Shown: in pieces, positions 43,610 through 50,584 of the stretch | Numbering within the stretch: the stretch's first letter is position 1 | Layout: every line of letters starts with the position of its first letter | NCBI GenBank assembly: GCA_945861875.1 | Contig: CAMAWC010000003.1 | Location: 24,597-88,596, forward strand | Source: Bordetella parapertussis | GTDB taxonomy: Bacteria > Pseudomonadota > Gammaproteobacteria > Burkholderiales > SG8-39 | Direction of reading: 5' to 3' | Length of the DNA stretch: 64,000 bases | The notes under the pieces: model-generated | What the model saw: the letters and a program-made list of their open reading frames with translations, nothing else | Databases searched by the model: none | What the model was told of the DNA's origin: nothing | Position numbers and translations under genes: made by a program

Positions 43610-44278
43610 ATGGACTACAACTGGGACTTTGCGGTGCTGTGGAAGTATCAGGCGGTATTTCTGCGTGGTGTGTTGCTGACCGCATATCTGACGCTTCTGG
43701 CGACTGCGATCGGTGTCCTGCTGGGACTGGGGCTGGCCTTCTTGCGCAGCGCCCGGTTTGCGGTTGTTCGCTATATCGCGATTGCGTACATTGAGTTTTT
43801 TCGCACCACACCGGCTCTGGTGCAGCTGGTCTGGATCTACTATTCGCTTCCCATACTCACAGGCATTCAGTTGCCCAGCTTTTCATCGGTTGCTATCGGC
43901 CTTGGTTTGCATTCCGCAGCCTATTTTGCCGAGATTTTTCGTGCCGGCATCCAGTCGATAGAGCGCGGGCAGACCCACGCAGCGCGCTCGCTCGGCATGA
44001 GCCACTGGCAGTCCATGCGCAGGATCATCCTCCCCCAGGCATTGCAGCGGATGGTGCCACCGTTGATCAACGAGTTTGTGACGGTGGCAAAGCTAACGAC
44101 GCTTGCATCAATGCTCGCCGTAAATGAATTAATGCACGAATCAAACAATCTCATACTTACAGTGTCGCGCCCGTTGGAAATCTATACGGTTCTGGCGATT
44201 CTGTTTTTCCTGATCCTGTTTCCGGTGACGGTAATTTCACAGCACCTGGAGAGGCGATGGGCAAGGAGGAAAAATTGA
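43610..44278 (+). CDS. Polar amino acid-type ABC transporter permease (HisM/GlnP type)
   Basis: Start at ATG 43610 ([13 protein letters not shown]), the standard start of this family; 222 residues with about five membrane spans. It has the family segment [17 protein letters not shown] and the EAA loop [27 protein letters not shown]. It is a single permease, so it probably works as a homodimer. Its end overlaps the ATPase gene by 22 nt. Confidence 0.92.
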   Translation: MDYNWDFAVLWKYQAVFLRGVLLTAYLTLLATAIGVLLGLGLAFLRSARFAVVRYIAIAYIEFFRTTPALVQLVWIYYSLPILTGIQLPSFSSVAIGLGLHSAAYFAEIFRAGIQSIERGQTHAARSLGMSHWQSMRRIILPQALQRMVPPLINEFVTVAKLTTLASMLAVNELMHESNNLILTVSRPLEIYTVLAILFFLILFPVTVISQHLERRWARRKN

Positions 44279-45075
44279 AGGCATCGGACGTTGCGGCAGG
44301 TTCATCCGCCCCGGCATTTGAGGTGCGAAACTTGTGCAAGTCTTATGGCGCAACGCGTGTGCTGAATGACATTTCCCTGGATATCGAGGCGGGTGAGACT
44401 GTCGCGATAATCGGCCCGAGCGGGTCGGGCAAGAGCACTTTGCTTCGTTGCCTGAATTTTCTCGAGGAATTTGAGGCGGGTGAGGTCATATTCATGGGGC
44501 GCCCCGTCGGCTTTGTGAAGGCGGATGACGGCCGCCGCCGGCGCGATTCGGAGGAAAACATCGACAGGGTGCGTGCCGATCTTGGCATGGTGTTTCAGAA
44601 TTTCAATCTTTTTCCCCACAAGACGGTCCTCGAAAATCTCATAGAAGCCCCGATTCTGGTACATCGTGAGTCTCGCGCAGAGGCAATTGATCGCGCCCGT
44701 GCCCTTTTACGGCAGGTCGGCCTTGCGGACAAGGAGCATGCCTATCCGGGCACACTTTCGGGCGGGCAACAGCAGCGGGCGGCCATATCGAGGGCGCTGG
44801 CAATGAGGCCAAAGGCCATGTTGTTCGATGAGCCCACCTCGTCGCTCGATCCGGAGCTTGTGGGAGAGGTCCTTGACGTGATGCGCGACCTGGCGACGGC
44901 TGGAATGACGATGATTGTGGTGACCCACGAGATGGGCTTCGCGCGCGACGTGGCCGACAGGGTGATGATGGTGGACGGGGGCCAGATCATCGAAGACGGT
45001 ACTCCCGCGTCGGTGTTGTCGGATCCGAAGAATGAACGCACCCGGGTGTTTCTGCAGCGGGTTCTTCATGCCTGA
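44257..45075 (+). CDS. Polar amino acid-type ABC transporter ATP-binding protein (GlnQ/HisP type)
   Basis: A 272-residue ATPase with Walker A GPSGSGKS (53-60), signature [17 protein letters not shown] and Walker [16 protein letters not shown] 22-residue N-terminal extension precedes the usual family start. Its start lies 22 nt inside the permease gene. It is the last gene of the 18-gene plus-strand run. Confidence 0.93.
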   Translation: MGKEEKLKASDVAAGSSAPAFEVRNLCKSYGATRVLNDISLDIEAGETVAIIGPSGSGKSTLLRCLNFLEEFEAGEVIFMGRPVGFVKADDGRRRRDSEENIDRVRADLGMVFQNFNLFPHKTVLENLIEAPILVHRESRAEAIDRARALLRQVGLADKEHAYPGTLSGGQQQRAAISRALAMRPKAMLFDEPTSSLDPELVGEVLDVMRDLATAGMTMIVVTHEMGFARDVADRVMMVDGGQIIEDGTPASVLSDPKNERTRVFLQRVLHA

Positions 45076-45143
45076 GAGCCGGGCTTTGCCGGCGATGAAG
45101 GAGCGTTATCGGGGCATCTGAAGATCGAAACCGTGGAAAAACT

Positions 45144-45158
45144 GGCCGATCATCGGCC
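45144..45158. terminator. Palindrome in convergent spacer, possible terminator
   Basis: GGCCGAT-C-ATCGGCC lies in the 136-nt gap between the convergent ATPase (plus) and SDR (minus) genes. As RNA it gives a five-pair GC stem with a five-base loop; the following GCTTGTATTC is only weakly T-rich. It may equally be a protein-binding site. Confidence 0.3.
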
Positions 45159-45211
45159 GCTTGTATTCAGACTGCGATGCCGCGTCACAGCCGTGTTAGC
45201 GATGCGAAAAA

Positions 45212-45958
45212 TCAGATGCCGCCAGACACGTCGATGATCGCACCGGTCGAATAAGAGGCTTGGTCCGACAGTAGCCAGGTGATCGCGCGGGCGACTTCCC
45301 CGGCCTCGCCGGCGCGCTTCATCGGAACGAAATCCTTGGCCTTCTCGGCGCGTTTCGCGTCCCCGCCCGCAGCATGGATGTCGGTGTCGATCAGCCCCGG
45401 GCGCACGGCATTGACGCGGATGCCTTCTGCGGCCACTTCCCGCGCCAAACACATGGTCATGACCTCCACTGCTGCTTTAGCCGCAGCATAGTCAATATAC
45501 AGATTGGGTGCCCCGGACTTTGTCAGGGCGGTTGTCGTGTTGACTATCGCCCCGCCGGCGCCGCCGTTGCGCGTGGACATGCGCTTGACCGCCTCGCGTG
45601 CGCACATCATGCTGCCAAGGGCATTGGTTGCGAAAATCCGCGCCATGCGCTGGCCGTCGATGTTTTCAAGCCGCGATTGCGGTGCAATTATCCCGGCGTT
45701 ATTCACAAGCGCGTCAAGCGTCCCAAGTTCTCGGTCGACCGTTTGGAATAGTTGCATGACATCGGCCTCGACTGACACATCGCCGGGAACGGCGATGGCA
45801 TTTCCACCGGCAGCCTTGATGGCCGCTACGACACCATCGGCGGCGCTCTGGTTTGACCGGTAATTGACGCATACGGCATATCCGGTTTGAGCGAGCAGCA
45901 GGGCGGTTGCAGCACCGATGCCACGTCCGCCGCCCGTTATCAAGGCAATTTTCGCCAT
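45212..45958 (-). CDS. SDR family NAD(P)-dependent oxidoreductase, FabG-like
   Basis: A 248-residue classical SDR: TGGGRGIG (residues 8-15), NNAG in LVNNAGIIAP, active-site Tyr and Lys in YIDYAAAKAAVE, and PGLIDTD after strand 6. It is the third gene of a minus-strand unit with a 2-hydroxyacid dehydrogenase and a Rieske oxygenase (93-nt gap to the former). Expected to oxidise an alcohol formed by the oxygenase; substrate unknown. Confidence 0.92.
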   Translation of the reverse strand: MAKIALITGGGRGIGAATALLLAQTGYAVCVNYRSNQSAADGVVAAIKAAGGNAIAVPGDVSVEADVMQLFQTVDRELGTLDALVNNAGIIAPQSRLENIDGQRMARIFATNALGSMMCAREAVKRMSTRNGGAGGAIVNTTTALTKSGAPNLYIDYAAAKAAVEVMTMCLAREVAAEGIRVNAVRPGLIDTDIHAAGGDAKRAEKAKDFVPMKRAGEAGEVARAITWLLSDQASYSTGAIIDVSGGI

Positions 45959-46051
45959 CGTGCTTTCCTTTTCGGTTCTTGCAGGTGATGCGAGATAATT
46001 GCACGGGGCCGGTTTATACGGCCGAGTGAGACGTGCGAGAAACTGGCGTAG

Positions 46052-47077
46052 CTAATACTCCAGCGTGCGGCTGACGATGTTGGCGAGCCTGCGCCCGGCG
46101 ATGAAGCGTTCCATCTGGGTGAACAGCATGTCCAGTGTCTTGGGTGTGTAGCTCAGGGTGTCGTCGGAGGAGCAGTGCGGCGTGATGATGAGGTTGGGCG
46201 TTTTCCACAGCGGTGAGCCGGCCGGCAGCGGTTCCGGGTCAAAGACATCGAGAATGGCCGACACTTCGCCGCGTTCCAGGCGCCGGCGCAGGGCGTCGTA
46301 GTCGACCAGCGCCGCACGGCTATAGTTGAGCAGGCCGGCGCCTTTTTTGAGCAGGGCTATTTCGCTGCGCCCGAGCATTTGCTTCGTATTTGAGGTGGCC
46401 GGCGTGGCCATGACGACAAAGTCGGCGCGCGGCAGCAGCTTGCGCAGCGCCGCAGGCTTGTGCATTTCATCGACGTAACGCCGTGGTGCTCCGGTGCGAC
46501 GGATGCCGATAACGTGCATGCCGAAGCGCTTGGCCCACTTGGCAATGCCCGCGCCGACACTGCCCACGCCTATCACCAGCAGTGTCTTGCCGGCGATGCC
46601 GCTGTTGAACTCCTGCTGCCACTTGCCGCGCCGCTGGTGCGTGACCATTTCGGGGATGCGGTTGTTGAGCATCAGGATGGCCATGATGCCGTACTCGTGG
46701 GCGCGTTCGCCGTGCACGCCGCTGTTGTTGGTGAACACCACCCGCTCGGGCAGCCAGTCGAAGGGCAGGAAATGGTTGATACCGGCGCCGGGGGCAAAAA
46801 TCCAGCGTAAGTGAGGCGCGCGTTCGGCAAGATTGCGGCGGTCAAAGCGCCAGCCGAACAATACATCGGCGCTGCGCAGGTTTTCATCGAGGCGGCGACC
46901 GTCGTCCTCAAGGGTGATGCGCAGGCGTTTGGCCAGGCCGGGAAATTTCGCCAGCGAGGCCTTGATGCGTGCCGGGGTGACCTCAAACACGCCACCAAGC
47001 GAACTGTCGTTGTCGAAGTGAAGGTGTATGCGCCGCGCGGTGTGCGCCGGCGCTATGCGCGGTTTTTGGGTTGCCAT
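46052..47077 (-). CDS. D-2-hydroxyacid dehydrogenase family protein
   Basis: A 341-residue enzyme and paralogue of the one at 34693-35688; both share the GAG-x-(D/N)H-(L/F)LP-(L/F)DWLP block in the substrate domain. Rossmann motif GVGSVGAG, catalytic Arg in NYSRAALVD, Glu in DPEPLPAG and His in IITPHCSS. It lies 44 nt downstream of Rieske copy 4. NAD(P)-dependent 2-oxo/2-hydroxy acid interconversion is expected. Confidence 0.89.
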   Translation of the reverse strand: MATQKPRIAPAHTARRIHLHFDNDSSLGGVFEVTPARIKASLAKFPGLAKRLRITLEDDGRRLDENLRSADVLFGWRFDRRNLAERAPHLRWIFAPGAGINHFLPFDWLPERVVFTNNSGVHGERAHEYGIMAILMLNNRIPEMVTHQRRGKWQQEFNSGIAGKTLLVIGVGSVGAGIAKWAKRFGMHVIGIRRTGAPRRYVDEMHKPAALRKLLPRADFVVMATPATSNTKQMLGRSEIALLKKGAGLLNYSRAALVDYDALRRRLERGEVSAILDVFDPEPLPAGSPLWKTPNLIITPHCSSDDTLSYTPKTLDMLFTQMERFIAGRRLANIVSRTLEY

Positions 47078-47121
47078 CTAATTAGTGTGCTTTGTTCGTT
47101 TTCGTGTCGGGCGGGCTCGCA

Positions 47122-48294
47122 TCAACGGTTCAGGGCCGCGCCGCGATCGATGGTGTGGCCTATCCACCAGCTGCCCAGTTTCGGAATCAGGTATTCATGG
47201 TGTGACATGCGCCCTTGGCGCGCGAGCGGCGAATTCATGCCTGATTGCTGGATGCGGGCGATTTCATTGTCCTCGGCGATCGATTTGTCCCAGCGCTTGT
47301 AGTAATACTTCGCGCGTTCGGCAAAGTCCGGGAGCTGCGTGGTGGCCTTGGGAAAGCACGAGCCGACGATGACGCGGGTACGCGTGGGCCCCAGCGGGTG
47401 CAGTTCGATGTACCAGACGCAGTCTATGGTCATGCCCAGCATGGTCGAGGGGTTGAGGCAGACGTAGTTGGTGCCCTTTGCGGCATGGCCGTGCACGCCG
47501 GGAATCAGCGGAAAGGCGTGCTTGCGGTCCTCTTCGAGCAGTGCGCGCGTGCCCTGGTGCTCTTCGCGGATGGCGAACCAGGCGCCTTCGGTGGGCACGT
47601 CGGTATGGACGAAGTCGAGCAGGTTGAGGGTCGAGCCGTGCACCGAGGGCAGGTGGTACTCTTCCATGGCGTTCTCGATGTGGATTTTCCAGTTGCACTC
47701 GATCTCGTGCACGACGATGCGTGTGGTGACGAGGTTTTCGCAGTCGTAGGCGCAGAGGTCCTGCGGCAGGTTGCCGAGGTACTTGAGCAGCGGCTCGGCC
47801 TTGTCGTCGAAGTTGACGAACATGAAGCCGCCCCACATTTCCAGGCGTACCGGCACCAGGCCGTATTGCGACTTGTCGAAGCCGGTGGTCTGCTCCATGC
47901 CGGGGCAGCCCTTCAATTCGCCGCCCAGGCCATACACCCAGCCGTGGTAGGGGCATTTGAGTCCGCGCGTGCTGGCTATCGATTGCAGCATCTCGCCGTC
48001 GATGAGGCGGGCGCCGCGGTGGCGGCAGCTGTTGGCATAGGCCTTGACGGTGCCGTCACGGTTGCGCAGCACGATCAGCGGCACGCCGGCGTAATCCACA
48101 CTGAAGTAGTCGCCAACCTTGGGAATGCGGTCGGCACGGCCGAGGAAATTCCACACCTTCATGAACAAGTGCTCTACCTCGGCACGGTAAAACTCCGGCG
48201 AGGTGTAGCAGTGCGGGGGCAGTGTTGATGCGTCGACGGCGGGCTTGCGAATTCCATCGTAGGTTCGCGGGTCGAACATCGCGGTGGTTTGCAT
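47122..48294 (-). CDS. Rieske non-heme iron oxygenase, alpha subunit (4 of 4)
   Basis: A 390-residue oxygenase with Rieske ligands Cys90/His92 (CRHRG) and Cys114/His117 (CPYHGW) and iron site NAMEEYHLPSVH with Glu211, His214 and His219. ATG 48294 and ATG 48279 are both possible starts. The closest relative in the window by eye is copy 1 (33433), with the shared EEYH and RWDKSI segments. It is divergent from a flavodoxin gene with a 126-nt shared upstream region, which could supply electrons; a reductase is still missing. Confidence 0.92.
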   Translation of the reverse strand: MQTTAMFDPRTYDGIRKPAVDASTLPPHCYTSPEFYRAEVEHLFMKVWNFLGRADRIPKVGDYFSVDYAGVPLIVLRNRDGTVKAYANSCRHRGARLIDGEMLQSIASTRGLKCPYHGWVYGLGGELKGCPGMEQTTGFDKSQYGLVPVRLEMWGGFMFVNFDDKAEPLLKYLGNLPQDLCAYDCENLVTTRIVVHEIECNWKIHIENAMEEYHLPSVHGSTLNLLDFVHTDVPTEGAWFAIREEHQGTRALLEEDRKHAFPLIPGVHGHAAKGTNYVCLNPSTMLGMTIDCVWYIELHPLGPTRTRVIVGSCFPKATTQLPDFAERAKYYYKRWDKSIAEDNEIARIQQSGMNSPLARQGRMSHHEYLIPKLGSWWIGHTIDRGAALNR

Positions 48295-48420
48295 CTAATT
48301 TCCTTGGCGGGGTTGGCGGGAAGAAGGGAAAGCGCACCTTCTCGCTCCTGAAAGACTAAAATACACCTCTCTAAAAAGCAAGGGTATTTCCTCGTAGAGG
48401 ACCCGCACAACAATCACGAT

Positions 48421-48879
48421 ATGACGCCTATAACCATCCTGGTCGGGTCGATGACAGGCAACGCCGAGTTTGCCGCCGAAGACTTGCAGCTGGTGTTGAA
48501 AGAGCACTGCGGTTGTGAAGTGAAATTGTTGTTGATGGACGGGCTGGGGCCGGAAAGCCTCGGCCGTAATGGCGTCTATATCATCTGCACCTCGACCTAC
48601 GGCGAGGGCGAAGTCCCGGAGAATGCGCGCCATTTGTATGATGCGCTTTGTATGCATCGCCCAGACTTGAGCGGTTTGCGCTACGCCATCTTCGGGCTTG
48701 GTGATTCGACTTATGTCAACACGTTCAACTTCGGCGGCAAGAAATTCGACGATATTTTGTCCGCGCTTGGGGCGCAGCGATTAGGTGAGCGCGCGCAGCA
48801 CGACGCGCAGTCCGGGGTGCAGGCGGGCGATCTTGCGCGCGAATGGCTGCGCGGCTGGTACGGCGGTGTGACAGGATAG
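48421..48879 (+). CDS. Flavodoxin, MioC-like
   Basis: A 152-residue flavodoxin-fold protein. The FMN phosphate loop is GSMTGNAEFAAED (residues 8-20), the ICTSTYGEGEVPENA loop (about 55-69) resembles flavodoxin and sulfite reductase domains, and FGLGDSTY follows. Single-domain and cytoplasmic, carrying one or two electrons. Divergent from Rieske copy 4, so it may serve as its electron donor, although MioC-like proteins also have general roles. Confidence 0.88.
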   Translation: MTPITILVGSMTGNAEFAAEDLQLVLKEHCGCEVKLLLMDGLGPESLGRNGVYIICTSTYGEGEVPENARHLYDALCMHRPDLSGLRYAIFGLGDSTYVNTFNFGGKKFDDILSALGAQRLGERAQHDAQSGVQAGDLAREWLRGWYGGVTG

Positions 48880-48902
48880 GCGGCATCCACACAAAATGCG
48901 TG

Positions 48903-48994
48903 ATTGCGAGGAGGCGCAGCCGACGCGGCCATCGTGCGGTACTGCGGGGGTACTCGCCAGTGCGACGAGATTGCTTCGCTGCGCTCGCAATGAC
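48903..48994. repeat. ATTGCGAGGAGGCGCAGC dispersed-type inverted repeat
   Basis: A 92-bp element beginning ATTGCGAGGAGGCGCAGCCGA and ending TTGCTTCGCTGCGCTCGCAATGAC; the ends are imperfect reverse complements. This belongs to a widespread proteobacterial intergenic repeat type. It fills most of the gap between the flavodoxin and cytochrome b561 genes, which converge. Confidence 0.75.
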
Positions 48995-49038
48995 AACACT
49001 TTTTTTGAGCGCAAACGCATCGAGGATTGTCTTTGCGA

Positions 49039-49593
49039 TTAAGGTGAGTGGTCCGGCGCAGCGGGGTTCTGTGGCCGCTTGCGCCCGTTGAGCATTGCAG
49101 CAACGAGACTCTCGTCATGGCGGCGGCTGGCGTGGATGACCCCCGCCAGATGCAGCGGCACCAATACTACGAACGACCAGCATAGCGCGGCGTGCAGGTT
49201 GATGACCCAGGCTTCACCCCAGTAGCGCTCGGTGGTGTAAAGCCAGCCGGACAGTGCGCCGAGGGTGGCCAATGCCAGCAGCGTCAGTGTCATCCAGGCA
49301 CCCAGAGGGTTGTGGTTGAGGTGGCGCGGCTCCTGCCGGTGCCGTAGCGCCTTGGCGTATTGCCGGGTAGCGCTCCAACCCCGGACAAAGGCGCTAAAGC
49401 GCGCATGCTTCGGGCCGAACAAGCCCAGGGCGATGCGGGCGAGGGCGGCGGCAAGCGCGGCATAGCCGGCCGCTTCATGGATGCGCCCGCCTTCGTAAGT
49501 CACGGTCGCAGTGATGACGCAGGCCGCAAGCAGCCAGTGCAGCGAGCGCTGCCACCAGGGCCAGACGAGGACGGCGGGCGCGGCGGCGCTCAT
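49039..49593 (-). CDS. Cytochrome b561 family protein
   Basis: A 184-residue membrane protein with four predicted helices and His residues typical of di-heme b561/Ni-Fe hydrogenase b-type cytochromes: WWQRSLHWLLAA, GRIHEAAGYAAL, WVINLHAALCW and VPLHLAGVIHASRRH. It passes electrons across the inner membrane. It starts 9 nt after the PepSY-like gene and is convergent with flavodoxin. It may couple to the divergent Mo-hydroxylase or a PepSY partner; inference. Confidence 0.88.
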   Translation of the reverse strand: MSAAAPAVLVWPWWQRSLHWLLAACVITATVTYEGGRIHEAAGYAALAAALARIALGLFGPKHARFSAFVRGWSATRQYAKALRHRQEPRHLNHNPLGAWMTLTLLALATLGALSGWLYTTERYWGEAWVINLHAALCWSFVVLVPLHLAGVIHASRRHDESLVAAMLNGRKRPQNPAAPDHSP

Positions 49594-49602
49594 CCCGGAA
49601 GC

Positions 49603-49923
49603 TCAGCGCGGCTTGGTCGGTACCGGGGCCAGCGTGACCGGGTGAAAATAGGCCTCTACGCGTTCGCCTTTTTCGTTCAGGGCATAGACCTCGTAGCAGC
49701 CACCGTCTTCCTTGATGCGGCGTATGGTCCAGCCTTTTTCCTTGAGTTGCTTTTCCAGCGTCTCTACCGCCTGCCAGCTGCTTTTCGGGCCGGAGTCGCA
49801 GGTGGCAAGGCCGGTGGCAAAGGATGGCAGGGCGGTAAGGCCGGCGGAGGCGGCGAATACCAGGATTGCGGCGGTTTTGCGCACGATGAACACCTGTTTG
49901 GGCTGTTGTACAGGACAAATCAT
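49603..49923 (-). CDS. Small exported PepSY domain protein
   Basis: About 106 residues from ATG 49923; a GTG at 49884 would give 93 residues with a more compact signal peptide (cleavage near PSFA). The mature part has TLEKQLKEKGWTIRRIKEDGGCYEVYALNEKGERVEAYFHP, split as a typical PepSY unit. The two cysteines (in TCDSG and GGCYE) may form a disulfide. Found just upstream of a cytochrome b561 gene, a frequent pairing. Role probably as a periplasmic accessory. Confidence 0.82.
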   Translation of the reverse strand: MICPVQQPKQVFIVRKTAAILVFAASAGLTALPSFATGLATCDSGPKSSWQAVETLEKQLKEKGWTIRRIKEDGGCYEVYALNEKGERVEAYFHPVTLAPVPTKPR

Positions 49924-50124
49924 GCGCGATTCCGTTGGTGCGGTAAAGCCGCGCCGGGAATATTTCCGGAATGTGAAATACGTATGCAAGAGATCGCGTT
50001 TGACTCTTGTCGGCGCGGGCTCGACACCGTATATTGGCTCCCGCTGGGCGCATATTGCGGCCGCTTGCATGCGACAATCACGGACCGGTACCCCGGACAC
50101 TGGATTCACCTAGGAGGATCACTG

Positions 50125-50574
50125 ATGGCACGCCTGAATATCAACGGAAAGAATATCGATGTCGAGGTCGACCCGGCCACGCCGCTGTTGTGGGTAATTC
50201 GCGAGCAGGTCGGCCTGACCGGCACCAAATACGGTTGCGGCGTAGCACAATGCGGCGCCTGCACCGTGCATATCGACGGCAAGGCGGTGCTCTCCTGTTC
50301 CGTTCGGGTGGGTCACGTTGGTGCGAAAAAAATCACCACCATCGAGGGCCTCGCCGTTAACGGCAAGCTCACCAAGGTGCAGGAAGCCTGGCTCGCCAAC
50401 GAGGTGCCGCAATGCGGCTACTGCCAGTCGGGCATGCTCATGGCTGTTTCGGCACTGCTGAAAAAGACGCCCAAACCGACCGATGCGCAGATTGATGCAG
50501 CCATCACCAACATTTGCCGTTGCGGCACCTTCCAGCAGGTGCGCGAGGCCATCCACGCTGCCGCCAAGGCCTGA
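50125..50574 (+). CDS. Isoquinoline 1-oxidoreductase-type (2Fe-2S) small subunit
   Basis: Start at ATG 50125 after TAGGAGGATC; 149 residues. Two 2Fe-2S clusters: plant-type Cys38, Cys43, Cys46 and Cys58, and a second set Cys97, Cys100, Cys131 and Cys133 in the four-helix C-terminal domain. It relays electrons from the molybdenum site of the large subunit encoded 10 nt downstream. It corresponds to IorA-type subunits of two-component Mo-hydroxylases that lack an FAD subunit. Confidence 0.93.
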   Translation: MARLNINGKNIDVEVDPATPLLWVIREQVGLTGTKYGCGVAQCGACTVHIDGKAVLSCSVRVGHVGAKKITTIEGLAVNGKLTKVQEAWLANEVPQCGYCQSGMLMAVSALLKKTPKPTDAQIDAAITNICRCGTFQQVREAIHAAAKA

Positions 50575-50584
50575 GGAGAAGAAC

